The notes under the pieces are model-generated. The model saw only the letters and a list, made by a program, of their open reading frames with translations, did no database searches and had not been told where the DNA came from. From JAJYTL01 sp046705265 (lineage in GTDB: Bacteria > Pseudomonadota > Alphaproteobacteria > Ferrovibrionales > Ferrovibrionaceae): a DNA stretch of 41,276 nucleotides. Position 1 is the stretch's first letter. Every line of letters starts with the position of its first letter. Made by a program: the position numbers and the translations under genes. The stretch is taken from NCBI GenBank assembly GCA_046705265.1, contig JBJKQL010000126.1, positions 1-41,276 of the forward strand, given 5' to 3'. Below, piece by piece: positions 31,422-41,165 of this stretch.

Positions 31422-34097
31422 ATGAGCATCCGCAATCTCGACCGCATGTTTCGGCCCGCGTCGATCACCGTCATCGGCGCCGATGAAGATCAAGCGAGTC
31501 CGGCGACGCTGGCAATTCGGAATCTTCTGGATGCCCGTTTTGCCGGCCCTATCCTACCCGTGCATCCGAAGCATCGCTCCGTCACCGGCGTGCGCTGCTA
31601 TCCCGAGATTTCGGCCCTGCCGTTTGCTCCCGACTTGGCCCTGGTCTCAGCGCCGGTGGTGGGTCTGCCTAGACTAATCGACGAGCTTGGTCGGAGCGGT
31701 TGCCGAGCGGCAACACTTTTGCCAGCAGCCGGTACAGATTGCTTACCGAACTTTGCTCTTGACGACATTTTCCCCGCTTTGCTTGATGCAACGAAACCTT
31801 ATCGGCTTCGGATTCTGGGACCCGCAACAAGCGGATTTCAAGTTCCCGATCTCAGGCTCAACGCCTCGATCGACGCAACGGCCGCACGACCCGGGCGCTT
31901 GGCATTTGTCAGCACGTCGATGACTCTGGCTGCAACCGTTCTCGATTGGGCGCAAACCCACGGAATCGGCTTTTCCCACATCGTTGCGCTTGGCGAAAGC
32001 ATCGATGTCGACTGCGCAGATCTTCTCGACTATCTCGGCGCCGATCCGACAACACGCGCCATCCTGTTCTATATCGAGGAGGTTACGCGCGCACGGAAAT
32101 TTCTTTCCGCAGCGCGCGGAGCGGCACGCAACAAACCCGTACTCGCAATCATGGCACAACTCGCAGAAGGAAAACCTTGGAACGCCGAAACATCGACCAT
32201 GGCGGCAAAGCGCGATGAAATCTATCGTGCCGCCTTTCGCCGTGCCGGAATTATCCGCGTCGGTTCGGTGCCAGAGCTATTCGAAGCGGTCGAGACCTTA
32301 TCATCATTGCCAAAGGTCTCAGGGTCACGGCTTGCACTCCTGGCCAACGGCCGTGGCCCGGCCGCGATGGCGGTTAATCATCTCCTTGCTCAGGGGGGAA
32401 ACCTTGCGGCGCTCGATGGCTCGACTCTTGATAAACTCCGCGATCTGTCCGCTGTCGGCTTCAATCCGGTCGACCTTGGGCCTTCCGTCACGGCGCGTCG
32501 CTACCGCAACGCCTTGAAAGCGCTTCTCACCGATCCCTCCACTGACGGCGTTCTCGCGCTTCTTGCGCCGCACAGCGGAAACATACCAACCGCAATCGCC
32601 GATGGCCTGATTGCCGAACTGGCAACCAGCGAAGCGGTCGCACGTCGCAAAAGCATTCTACCATGCTGGCTTGGTGGCGAAAGCACAGCCCAGGCTCGCA
32701 AGCGTTTCCGTGAAGCAGGACTGCCAGCCTATGAGACGCCAGAAAGCGCGGTTCGCGGCTTCTTTCATCTCGTCGAGCATCGCCGCACCCAAGAGCTTCT
32801 TATGCAGACGCCACCAGCGGTACCGTCCGGCTTTGACCCTGACCGCGATACAGCGCGGCACCTGATTGGGTCCGCTCTCAAGGCCGGTCGCGATGCGCTG
32901 AGTGAAATCGAAACCAGGGTCCTGCTTGCAGCGTTCGGCCTCGCGGTTGTACCGACACTGATTGCAACGACCGATGACGCGGCCGCCAGCGCAGCCACCC
33001 GGCTCGGTTATCCGGTCGCGCTGAAGATTCTTTCACCGGACGTACGGCATAAGACGCTGGTCGGGGGCGTTGTGCTCGATCTCGAAAAACCACGCGCCGT
33101 GCGCCGCGCCGCCCGAGCGATGCGCGAGCGCATGCGGATATTGATGCCCGCGGCTCGGATCGACGGTTTCATCGTGCAGAAAATGGTGCGTCAGGCCGGC
33201 GCCTTGGAGCTTTATCTTGGCATCGTCCAGGATGCGACCTTCGGCCCCTTGATTCGCTTTGGCCGCGGCGGCGTCGGGGCCGAGCCGCATCGCGACCGTG
33301 TGACCGCTCTTCCGCCGCTTAACATGGGTCTCGCGGAGGAGCTGATCGCGCGGGCACCGATTGCCGCCGTGCCATCTACCGTCCATCAAGCCCTCGCCCT
33401 TACTCTGGTCCAGGTCTCACAGATGATTATCGATTTGCCGGACCTCAGGGAACTCTCGATCGATCCTCTGCTCGTCCATACCGAAGGAATCGCAGTCCTG
33501 GACGGCCAGGCTTTTGCAGCACTCGCGGGAAGGCCGGACCGCGAACGGCTTTCTATTTCACCTTATCCACAGAATCTTGTGGAGGAAGCGCATTTACCTT
33601 CGGGTCGTGCCGTCCTGCTGCGTCCGATTCGACCGGAGGATGAGCCAGCGCATATGGCGTTCTTTCACGCCCTTAACCCGGAAGACGTTCGCTGGCGTTT
33701 CTTCGGCTTCGTGCGCGACCTCAGTCATGTGCAGATGGCTCGCTTCACCCAGATCGACTATGACCGCGAAATGGCCTTCATTGCGACCGCACCCAATGCC
33801 ACAGGCGAGCCAGAAACCTTGGGGGTTGTGCGGACGGTAACCGATTCAGCCAACCAGCGCGCCGAGTTCGCGATCATCGTCCGTTCCGACATGAAAGGCC
33901 AAGGGCTTGGCTCGGTGCTCATGTACAAGATGATCCGCTACACGAAAGCACGGCGGACACCCCTTCTGAGCGGTCAATTGCTGGCTGAGAACCAGCCCAT
34001 GCGCCGGTTTCTGGCCGGTTTTGGTTTTAAGCTGCATGCGCTACCTGAGGACCTGCAGGTGATGGAGGCGACACTCAATCTCAAGAGCGAATTATAA
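31422..34097 (+). CDS. Pat-type protein acyltransferase (acyl-CoA synthetase-like + GNAT)
   Basis: An 891-residue protein with CoA-binding, succinyl-CoA-ligase-like and ATP-grasp regions followed by a GNAT domain. Landmarks are RMFRPASITVIGAD (N-terminal CoA-binding), GYPVALKILSPDVRHKT and GGVVLDLEKP (ATP-grasp), and the GNAT acetyl-CoA loop RSDMKGQGLGSVLM at about residue 820, followed by LLAENQPMRRFLAGFGF. This architecture is that of PatZ/Pat, which acetylates lysines of metabolic enzymes, classically acetyl-CoA synthetase. The ATG at 31422 has GGAGGG upstream and is preferred over 31404. It is convergent with a Sir2 deacylase, its expected functional opposite. The substrate proteins are not known. 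Confidence 0.92.
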   Translation: MSIRNLDRMFRPASITVIGADEDQASPATLAIRNLLDARFAGPILPVHPKHRSVTGVRCYPEISALPFAPDLALVSAPVVGLPRLIDELGRSGCRAATLLPAAGTDCLPNFALDDIFPALLDATKPYRLRILGPATSGFQVPDLRLNASIDATAARPGRLAFVSTSMTLAATVLDWAQTHGIGFSHIVALGESIDVDCADLLDYLGADPTTRAILFYIEEVTRARKFLSAARGAARNKPVLAIMAQLAEGKPWNAETSTMAAKRDEIYRAAFRRAGIIRVGSVPELFEAVETLSSLPKVSGSRLALLANGRGPAAMAVNHLLAQGGNLAALDGSTLDKLRDLSAVGFNPVDLGPSVTARRYRNALKALLTDPSTDGVLALLAPHSGNIPTAIADGLIAELATSEAVARRKSILPCWLGGESTAQARKRFREAGLPAYETPESAVRGFFHLVEHRRTQELLMQTPPAVPSGFDPDRDTARHLIGSALKAGRDALSEIETRVLLAAFGLAVVPTLIATTDDAAASAATRLGYPVALKILSPDVRHKTLVGGVVLDLEKPRAVRRAARAMRERMRILMPAARIDGFIVQKMVRQAGALELYLGIVQDATFGPLIRFGRGGVGAEPHRDRVTALPPLNMGLAEELIARAPIAAVPSTVHQALALTLVQVSQMIIDLPDLRELSIDPLLVHTEGIAVLDGQAFAALAGRPDRERLSISPYPQNLVEEAHLPSGRAVLLRPIRPEDEPAHMAFFHALNPEDVRWRFFGFVRDLSHVQMARFTQIDYDREMAFIATAPNATGEPETLGVVRTVTDSANQRAEFAIIVRSDMKGQGLGSVLMYKMIRYTKARRTPLLSGQLLAENQPMRRFLAGFGFKLHALPEDLQVMEATLNLKSEL

Positions 34098-34129
34098 TAT
34101 ATTGATTTATAATATTTTTTAATTAACAA

Positions 34130-34147
34130 AGGCGCCGCGCGACGCCT
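34130..34147 (-). terminator. probable intrinsic terminator for the Sir2 gene
   Basis: On the minus strand AGGCGTC-GCGC-GGCGCCT forms a seven-pair stem (one G-T), followed by TTTGTTAATT. It lies about 160 bases after the Sir2 stop and between the convergent genes. The rest of 34098-34304 has no supported gene. Confidence 0.5.
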
Positions 34148-34304
34148 CCCCCTTGTTCTCAACCTGGGACAGGGCCGTAGGCAGATTCCCAGAACCATTG
34201 ACCGGCAATTGCCGTCACACTCTTGCCAAAGGGTAAGCGCTCCTCGATCGCCTCTCTTGGCGGATCCTCTTCCACTGGAGGCTCAAAGCTCGAGGCAGAG
34301 GTTG

Positions 34305-35072
34305 TCAGGGGATTCCGGCGATACCGCCGAGAAGGGAGCCAAGTTCGCCGTGAATCACCATATCCGCGATACCATCGAGCGGGGTCGGTTCGCGATTGAT
34401 GATGACGAGCCGAGCGTCGTTTTCCTTTGCCAGAATAGGGAAACCGGCGGCGGGATAAACGACCAGCGACGAGCCAAGCGCAAGAAATAGATCGCAGCTT
34501 AACGTGGCCGCCCTTGCTTGTTCCATTTCCGGTTCCGGCATTGGTTGGCCAAAGGAGATCGTCGCCGTCTTCACGAAACCGCCGCAGTCCAGGCAGACGG
34601 GGCCCTCGCCGCTTTGCCGGAAAATGTCTCGCACCTCGGGAATTTCGTAACGGCGACCGCAGGAAAGGCACTTGGCATACGTGGTATTCCCATGAAGTTC
34701 GATGACACTCTTTGCGGGAATACCTGAGTCCTGATGCAAACCATCAATATTCTGCGTAATGACTGCCTGGACGATGCCACGCCGGAAGATTTCCGCAATT
34801 GCGCGATGGCCATGATTAGGCCGGGCGGCGGCAAGCATTGGCTCCAAGGCGAACCGGCGATGCCAGGCCTCACGCCGCATATCCTCGGAGGTAAGGAAGT
34901 CGGCGAAGTCGATCGGACGGTTTTGCGTCCACCATCCACCGGGACCCCGAAAATCGGGGATGCCGGATTCCGTGGAAATGCCCGCGCCGGTGAAGATAAC
35001 CACCCGACGGGCGCCCTCAAGCACTCTCCGCAAGGCTGCGACATTCGCGCCGCTTGCCATTTCAGCAGCCAT
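34305..35072 (-). CDS. cobB: Sir2-family NAD-dependent protein deacylase
   Basis: A 255-residue sirtuin. The NAD site is FTGAGISTESGIPDFRGPGG (28-47), TQNIDGLHQDSG (107-118) carries the conserved Asn and Asp, and the catalytic His is H127 in ELHGNTT. Four zinc cysteines are present: C135/C138 (KCLSCG) and C160/C163 (VCLDCG). GSSLVVYPA and INREPTPLD complete the Rossmann core. It removes acyl groups from lysines using NAD and forms nicotinamide and O-acyl-ADP-ribose. Its partner is probably the Pat-type enzyme that converges on it. No clear ribosome-binding site precedes the first ATG, so start 35072 is tentative (ATG 35060 is also possible). Confidence 0.93.
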   Translation of the reverse strand: MAAEMASGANVAALRRVLEGARRVVIFTGAGISTESGIPDFRGPGGWWTQNRPIDFADFLTSEDMRREAWHRRFALEPMLAAARPNHGHRAIAEIFRRGIVQAVITQNIDGLHQDSGIPAKSVIELHGNTTYAKCLSCGRRYEIPEVRDIFRQSGEGPVCLDCGGFVKTATISFGQPMPEPEMEQARAATLSCDLFLALGSSLVVYPAAGFPILAKENDARLVIINREPTPLDGIADMVIHGELGSLLGGIAGIP

Positions 35073-35185
35073 TTTGTAAATCAGCGAAAAGACTTACATT
35101 TACACTCTTATGGGCGTGCCCAGTGGTTCTTACCCAGGCCCTCCGCGATCTTAGCATCCCAACAGCCGCCACGCAGTGGCCTCGT

Positions 35186-35217
35186 CCTCGCTTGGCAAGG
35201 CGAGGGAACAGTTTTTT
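35186..35217 (+). terminator. terminator-like hairpin in the leader of the efflux operon
   Basis: CCTCGCTT-GGC-AAGGCGAGG (35186-35205, one bulged G) is followed after six bases by TTTTTT (35212-35217). No plus-strand gene ends upstream; the nearest gene (Sir2) runs the other way. It may attenuate the RND operon that begins 120 bases downstream or end a short leader transcript. An inverted repeat CAATC/GATTG (35242-35258) lies between it and the operon. Confidence 0.45.
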
Positions 35218-35338
35218 CTGATCTTACCATCGTTAATTGGTCAATCGGGATTTGATTGTGACGGCGTATGATGAGTCTCGCTCCTCATGAGCCGGGACCA
35301 AGACCGATGACCAGGCTGAGGGATAACGAGATAGGTTG

Positions 35339-36499
35339 ATGCGAAGATTTCCGAAAGCGTCGGTCTCGCGGATCGAGGCCGCTAGATTGTGCACCGTGGC
35401 CGCGTTGACAGCGACGGTCGCCCTCAGCGCGTGCCACAAGGAGAAGAGTGCGGCAAATGTGCCGCCACCGCCGGTGCGAGTCGAAGCGGCACAGGTTTCC
35501 GTCGGCCCGGTTGACCATGTTCTCAGCACCGTCGGCTCGCTCGCCAGCCCACAGGACACCATTATCGCTCCGCAGATCGCGGGCAAGGTCATCGCTCTCA
35601 ACATTCGGCAAGGTCAGTTCGTAAAGCAGGGAACAGTGCTCGTTCAACTCGACGACGCACTGGAAAGAGCCGCCCTACAGTCTGCCGAAGCTGCCTTTGT
35701 CAACGCCCAGCAGATATACCGGCGTGATCGACAGGTGGAGCAGAGCGGCGTGGTCTCTACGCAAACCGTCGAGAGCGATCTTGCTACCATGCACCAAGCG
35801 GCCGCCGCTGTCGATCAGGCCGAAGTCAACCTCGATTATACCCGGATCCGCGCGCCGTTTTCCGGTGCGCTCGGCCTCCGCCAGATCAGCCTCGGGGCGT
35901 ATCTCACACCAGGTCAGGCGATTGTCGACATCCAGCAAATGAATCCGCTCTATCTCAACTTTACGCTGCCGCAAGGGGACGTCACCAAAGCCCGAGATGG
36001 GCAGACCGTCCGTCTGGCGGTCGCCGGCTATGATAAGACCTTTGATGGCATGGTAACCACTGTGACGCAGGGCCTTGCCGTTGGATCGCGTTCGCTCACG
36101 CTTCAGGCGACCGTGCCGAATCCGAAATTTGAACTGAAGCCCGGGATGTTCGCCACCGTCGATCTCGTCACCGGCGTGGAGCCAAAGGCGATCCTTATTC
36201 CTGCGCAAGCCGTCGTGCCGGAAGGGCAGATCAATACGGTCTGGACAATCGGACCCAATCAAAACGTGCAGAACCGTAAAGTCATTCTCGGTGCCTATCA
36301 AGGTACAATGGTACAAGTGCTGAAGGGTCTTAAGCCGGGAGATATTGTCGTTACCGCAGGCGTCCAAAAATTGCATCCCGGAGCCAAAGTCGTCGCTTCG
36401 CACTACGAACCGATAACAAATCCAATGCTCAACCTTTCGAGTGCAACCTCAAGCGCGATGCCCCCTTCCCTCGCGAAAGGGGGAAATTCCGCTCAATGA
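35339..36499 (+). CDS. RND efflux periplasmic adaptor (HlyD/MFP) lipoprotein
   Basis: A 386-residue membrane-fusion protein. The N-terminal signal has lipobox LSAC with C32, so it is anchored to the inner membrane by lipid. The lipoyl halves are IIAPQIAGKVIALNIRQG and VNLDYTRIRAPFSGALGLRQ, separated by a coiled-coil hairpin (about 95-145). The beta-barrel and C-terminal regions include LYLNFTLPQ, LTLQATVPNPKFELKPGMFA and ILIPAQAVVPEGQ. The ATG at 35339 is preferred over the adjacent TTG at 35336. Its stop overlaps the RND pump start (ATGA). Together with the next two genes it forms a tripartite pump. Confidence 0.95.
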   Translation: MRRFPKASVSRIEAARLCTVAALTATVALSACHKEKSAANVPPPPVRVEAAQVSVGPVDHVLSTVGSLASPQDTIIAPQIAGKVIALNIRQGQFVKQGTVLVQLDDALERAALQSAEAAFVNAQQIYRRDRQVEQSGVVSTQTVESDLATMHQAAAAVDQAEVNLDYTRIRAPFSGALGLRQISLGAYLTPGQAIVDIQQMNPLYLNFTLPQGDVTKARDGQTVRLAVAGYDKTFDGMVTTVTQGLAVGSRSLTLQATVPNPKFELKPGMFATVDLVTGVEPKAILIPAQAVVPEGQINTVWTIGPNQNVQNRKVILGAYQGTMVQVLKGLKPGDIVVTAGVQKLHPGAKVVASHYEPITNPMLNLSSATSSAMPPSLAKGGNSAQ

Positions 36500-39400
36500 T
36501 TCTTTCCGACGTTTCCATCAAGCGGCCGGTCCTAGCCTCGGTCATCAGCCTGATCATCATATTGGGTGGCGTCGCGGCATATTTTAACCTCCCGATTCGC
36601 CAGTACCCAAACATCAGCCAGCCCGTTGTTTCCGTCACTACCGACTATATCGGAGCCAGCCCCGAGACGATCGAGGCCAAGGTGACCTTGCCGCTCGAGG
36701 AAAGCCTGACTCAGGTCGAGGGCGTACGCGACATTCTTTCCTACAGCTCGTTCGGAGAGAGTTCGATCGATGTTGAGTTCGTCAGCAGACGCAATGTCGA
36801 TGCGGCCGCCCAGGACGTGACCAACGCCATCGATCAGGCCATGGGAGAACTACCAAATGATTCGAACCTGCAAAAACCGGTCATCAAGAAAGTCGGCACC
36901 ACTACCGCCCCAATCATGTTTCTCACGCTTCAGGGAAAGAATTATTCTCTTGAGCAATTGACTGAATATGCGCAAGTAATCGTGCAACGACGCCTGCAGA
37001 CGTTATCCGGCGTTGGCAATGTGATCGTCCCAGGCGCACGCGAGTGGGCGATCCGCGTCTGGCTCAATCCTAAAATGATGGCGGCTCACGACGTCGACGT
37101 CTCCGATGTCGTCAACACGTTGCAACAGAACAACGTTCAGCTGCCGGCCGGACAGATCGAATCGAACGCGCTGCTGTTTAACGTCAACACCCCCAACGGA
37201 GAGATGATCAACCCGGACCATTACGGTGCGCTCGTAATCAAGGAGGTGAACGGGGCGCCTGTTCGCATCCGCGACGTCGGCTGGGTGCAGCTTGGCGCGC
37301 AGGATTATACCAGCCTCGTGCGCCTTAACGGCAAACCCGCAGTCGGCATCGGCATTATACCCCAGTCAGATGCAAATTCTCTCGCGATCGCTAAGGAAGT
37401 GGACGCCGCACTTCCCGGCATACAGGCAGCACTTCCCCGCGGGGTTAATCTGACCATTGCGGTGGACAAAACGGAATATATTCGGGAATCACTCTCGGAA
37501 GTTTATCACTCCCTCTTCATCGCCTTCGGGCTCGTTGTTCTCGTCGTACTATTTTTCCTGCATACTTGGCGAGCCACGCTAATTCCCGTCCTAGCCATTC
37601 CGGTTTCTATTATCGGCACGTTCGCCGGTATGTGGGCCTTGGGTTTCTCGATTAATACTCTGACATTGTTCTCACTCGTTCTTTCCATTGGGCTTGTGGT
37701 CGATGATGCCATTGTTATGCTTGAGAACATCTATCGAAGGCAGGAACTTGGCGAACCTCGGCTGCTCGCAGCGATCAATGGCGCGCGCGAAATCGGCTTT
37801 CCGGTCCTTGCAACCACGATCTCCCTGATCGCGATCTTTATTCCGCTTTCGATGATGCAGGGCTATATCGGCAGTCTTTTCCATGAATTTGGGGTCTCGG
37901 TCGCAATTTCAGTCGCGATCTCCGGGCTCGTGGCGTTGACTCTCACCCCCGCACTCTGTGCGCTCATCTTGCGGAAGTCCGAACCGAAGGGGCTATTTAA
38001 GTTAAGCGAGGGGGGATTTCGGGCCCTCCACCGAGGCTTCGGACACCTCGCGACGTGGTTGGTTTCGCATAAAAAGATTATCGCTCTCGTCATGATTGGA
38101 AACATTGCGCTTATGATCGGACTGTTCGTATTTCTGCCGAAGACCGTAGCGCCGGTCGAAGATCAAGGCATTTTTTTCGTTGATGCCAAGGCCCCCCAGG
38201 GGTCGAATATGTGGTTCACATATAACAGTATGAAGAAGATCTTTGCAGCGGTTAAAACGCTGCCGCCTATCATTTCTCATGTATTTCAAGTCATTGGACT
38301 TCCGCTGCACGGGCCGGCCACCCAGAATGAAGGTCTGACTTTCATCAGGTTGGTGCCATTCGATCAACGCAGCATCAGCCAGATGGCCATGGCAAAGATG
38401 CTGAACGCCAAGATCAAGAATATCCCTGGCGTCCGGGCCTTCGCAGTCAATCCGCCGTCGCTTGGCGAGGGCTTTACCCAGCAGGACCTTGAGTTCGTCG
38501 TGATGGGACCATCACTCCAGAAACTTGGACAAATTGCTACCGAATTGACGAAAAAGCTTCGATCAACACCTGGCATTATCAATGTCCAGACCAATCTCGC
38601 CAACGAGACCCACCAGATAACGGTCTATTTCAACCGCGAACGGGCGGCCGACCTCGGCATCCCAATTCAACAAATCGCCCAGGCGCTTGAAGTTGGCCTC
38701 GGGGGCGCCGAAGTCAGTAATTTCGTGATGGATACGAACTACTATTACGTGATGGCGCAGTTCTTCCCAAAATATACCGCTTGGCCGGGCGACATTAAGA
38801 ACATCTACTTGCGCACGGCCTCTGGCCAACAAGTGCCTCTTTCCCAACTGGTGACGCTTCATGTCGGTTACGGACCCGATATTATCAATCATTATGATCT
38901 CCAGCGCGCGTTCACCCTGGGCGCGACGGTGACGTCACCACTTTCCACAAATCAGGCCCTAAGCATCGCCGAGCACGACCTGAAGCAGATTCTCCCCACT
39001 GGTTACCGATGGGCGCTGTATGGAGCGACTCGCGATTACGCCCGGGCCTCGCAGTCACTCGACCTAACCTTCGCCATCGCGCTGATCTTTATCTATCTCG
39101 TTCTCGCGGCCCAATTCGAGAGCTGGGTCCACCCACTGACGATCATGCTCGGTGTGCCGTTCGCGCTCACGGGGGCCCTCCTTACTCTCTGGATCAGCGG
39201 ACAGAGTCTCAACCTCTATAGCGAGATCGGGATCATCATGTTGATCGGCCTCGTCACCAAGAATACTATTCTGTTGGTAGAGTACACCAACCAGAACCGT
39301 GCTCGCGGAGCTCCCATGGCCCAGGCGGCGATTGACGCGGCGAAGGTCCGCTTCCGCCCCATCGTGATGACCACCATGACCATGATCATGGGCAGCCTTC

Positions 39401-39624
39401 CGATGGCCATTGCAAGCGGCGCAGGCGCGCAGAGCCGCCAGCCCCTTGGCCTCTCCGTGATCGGCGGTCTTGCATTCAGCACAATGTTCGTCTTGGTGGT
39501 GACCCCTGTATTCTATCTGCTGATTACGTCGGCTGCGGAACGTCTCGGATTCAAAACCCTCCCGCCCAAAGTCGAACTGATTCCCGTTGAAGCAGAGAAC
39601 GAGATGCGGGAAGCCGCTGAATGA
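36496..39624 (+). CDS. RND inner-membrane pump (HAE1 family)
   Basis: A 1042-residue proton-driven transporter of the AcrB/MexB type, with 12 membrane helices and two large periplasmic loops. The start ILSDVSIKRPVLASVISLII and the motif QYPNISQPVVSVTT are typical. The proton relay is intact: D403 and D404 in GLVVDDAIVMLENIY on helix 4, and K922 in GLVTKNTILLVEY on helix 10. GVPFALTGALLTLW and RFRPIVMTTMTMIMG are also conserved. Substrates are probably amphiphilic drugs or toxic compounds; the specificity cannot be predicted. It is coupled to the adaptor upstream and the outer-membrane gene downstream (both ATGA overlaps). Confidence 0.97.
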   Translation: MILSDVSIKRPVLASVISLIIILGGVAAYFNLPIRQYPNISQPVVSVTTDYIGASPETIEAKVTLPLEESLTQVEGVRDILSYSSFGESSIDVEFVSRRNVDAAAQDVTNAIDQAMGELPNDSNLQKPVIKKVGTTTAPIMFLTLQGKNYSLEQLTEYAQVIVQRRLQTLSGVGNVIVPGAREWAIRVWLNPKMMAAHDVDVSDVVNTLQQNNVQLPAGQIESNALLFNVNTPNGEMINPDHYGALVIKEVNGAPVRIRDVGWVQLGAQDYTSLVRLNGKPAVGIGIIPQSDANSLAIAKEVDAALPGIQAALPRGVNLTIAVDKTEYIRESLSEVYHSLFIAFGLVVLVVLFFLHTWRATLIPVLAIPVSIIGTFAGMWALGFSINTLTLFSLVLSIGLVVDDAIVMLENIYRRQELGEPRLLAAINGAREIGFPVLATTISLIAIFIPLSMMQGYIGSLFHEFGVSVAISVAISGLVALTLTPALCALILRKSEPKGLFKLSEGGFRALHRGFGHLATWLVSHKKIIALVMIGNIALMIGLFVFLPKTVAPVEDQGIFFVDAKAPQGSNMWFTYNSMKKIFAAVKTLPPIISHVFQVIGLPLHGPATQNEGLTFIRLVPFDQRSISQMAMAKMLNAKIKNIPGVRAFAVNPPSLGEGFTQQDLEFVVMGPSLQKLGQIATELTKKLRSTPGIINVQTNLANETHQITVYFNRERAADLGIPIQQIAQALEVGLGGAEVSNFVMDTNYYYVMAQFFPKYTAWPGDIKNIYLRTASGQQVPLSQLVTLHVGYGPDIINHYDLQRAFTLGATVTSPLSTNQALSIAEHDLKQILPTGYRWALYGATRDYARASQSLDLTFAIALIFIYLVLAAQFESWVHPLTIMLGVPFALTGALLTLWISGQSLNLYSEIGIIMLIGLVTKNTILLVEYTNQNRARGAPMAQAAIDAAKVRFRPIVMTTMTMIMGSLPMAIASGAGAQSRQPLGLSVIGGLAFSTMFVLVVTPVFYLLITSAAERLGFKTLPPKVELIPVEAENEMREAAE

Positions 39625-41165
39625 ACAGAATCCGGGTGGGGGGAAAGTGGCGGCGACGGCGCCTCAGCCGGGCTGCGCTTGCCTGTGGCGTCCTCTTCCC
39701 GCTTCTTCTTGCCGACTGTGCGTTAGGTCCGAACTTCAGCCGTCCCGCCGCACCCGCCGTAGAGGGCTATACGGCGACCGGCGTACCGATGATTCCAGCG
39801 CCCGGAGCCAGTGAAACGGCGCAGCACCTTGTTCTCGGCAAACAGATAGCCGGTGAATGGTGGGGGCTTTTCCATTCCCGATCGCTCGATACCGTCGTTC
39901 AACGGGCGATCACCGACAACCGGTCGCTCGCCGCCGCGAAGGCGACGCTTGCGCAATCTCGCGAGGTGGTGAACGAAGCCCTGGGTGTGCTCTACCCGAC
40001 GATCGATCTCCATGCTTCGGTTGAGCGGGAGAGAATCCGGTTTGGTTCCGGCAATGTAAGCGCCCCGCTTAATCTCTATACGATCGGTCCTGCGGTCAGT
40101 TATCCGCTTGATCTTTTCGGTGGCGCCAGACGCTACCTCGAACAGCAGGAAGCCCTCGCCCGCTATCAGAACTACCAGCTCGCCGCCGCATATCTCACCT
40201 TAACCAGCAATGTCGTCACCGAGGCGATCAATCTCGCGGCCGCACGAGCCGAAATCAAAGCGACCAAAGAGATTATCGCGAGCGACCAGAAGAATGTGGA
40301 TCTGGTACGGATCGAGCTCAAGGCCGGGAGGGTGGCCGAGACGGATTTTCTCACGGCCATCAGCCAACTCGCCAGTGACCGCACCCTGCTGCCTCCCTTT
40401 CTCCAACAAGAGAGCCTGGCCCGTCACGCTTTGAGCACACTGGTGGGAGAAACGCCGGAAGGCTGGTCACCGCCCGATTTCGACCTCAAAGCTTTCGCGT
40501 TGCCGCAGTCTCTCCCGGTCAGCCTGCCATCCTCTCTGGTACGTCAACGGCCCGACATTTTATCAGCGCAAGCAGAACTGCACGCGGCGAGCGCCGCGAT
40601 CGGCGTCGCGACCGCCGAGCTCTATCCTCAGCTCACCCTCTCCGCCTCCCTGTCGCAGGACGCACTGACCCCGGGCAAGTTATTCTCGGGAGCGAGCACG
40701 GTCTGGTCCATTGCCTCCAACCTCGCGGCTCCACTCTTCCACGGTGGCTCCCTGGAGGCCCAACGCCGCGCAGCCGTCGATGCCTATCGCGCCGCCCTTG
40801 CTACTTATCAGCAGACGGTGTTGCAGGCGTTTCAGCAAGTCGCCGATGTGCTTCAAGCGCTTGCCCACGATGCGGAATTGCTGCGAGCGGAGCATCGGGC
40901 ACTCAGCTCCGCCAAAATCTCGCTCGCCCTTACGCGCGAAAGCTATGCTGCGGGGCGCACCAGCATCATCAACCTACTCGACGCGGAACGCCTTTACCAA
41001 CAGGCGCTCCTGGGCTATTTGAAGGCGGAAAGCCAGCGTTACGCGGATACCGTTCAACTTTTTGCTGCCATGGGCGGCGGCTGGTGGCATAAGATTCCAG
41101 TCACGAAGTCCGTGAACCTGTGCTCGTTTTGCGCGCAACTCATGCCAACATCGGCCAGCCAGTAA
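39621..41165 (+). CDS. NodT-family outer-membrane efflux lipoprotein
   Basis: A 514-residue outer-membrane channel of the TolC-like NodT/OprM family. The signal peptide ends in a lipobox with C33 (LLADC), followed by GPNFSRP, the usual start of mature NodT proteins. Two OEP repeats follow, with landmarks GEWWGLFHSRSLDTVVQRAI, LSTLVGETPEGWSP, LPVSLPSSLVRQRPDILSAQ, and APLFHGGSLEAQRRAA. The C-terminal extension (KSVNLCSFCAQLM) is longer than in most relatives and carries two Cys. It completes the tripartite pump with the two preceding genes. Confidence 0.95.
   Translation: MNRIRVGGKWRRRRLSRAALACGVLFPLLLADCALGPNFSRPAAPAVEGYTATGVPMIPAPGASETAQHLVLGKQIAGEWWGLFHSRSLDTVVQRAITDNRSLAAAKATLAQSREVVNEALGVLYPTIDLHASVERERIRFGSGNVSAPLNLYTIGPAVSYPLDLFGGARRYLEQQEALARYQNYQLAAAYLTLTSNVVTEAINLAAARAEIKATKEIIASDQKNVDLVRIELKAGRVAETDFLTAISQLASDRTLLPPFLQQESLARHALSTLVGETPEGWSPPDFDLKAFALPQSLPVSLPSSLVRQRPDILSAQAELHAASAAIGVATAELYPQLTLSASLSQDALTPGKLFSGASTVWSIASNLAAPLFHGGSLEAQRRAAVDAYRAALATYQQTVLQAFQQVADVLQALAHDAELLRAEHRALSSAKISLALTRESYAAGRTSIINLLDAERLYQQALLGYLKAESQRYADTVQLFAAMGGGWWHKIPVTKSVNLCSFCAQLMPTSASQ

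Noticed and set aside
34159..34304. small minus-strand gene after Sir2
   Set aside because: The frame is open to 34671 only as a shadow of Sir2; no start codon or known motif lies in the free part.
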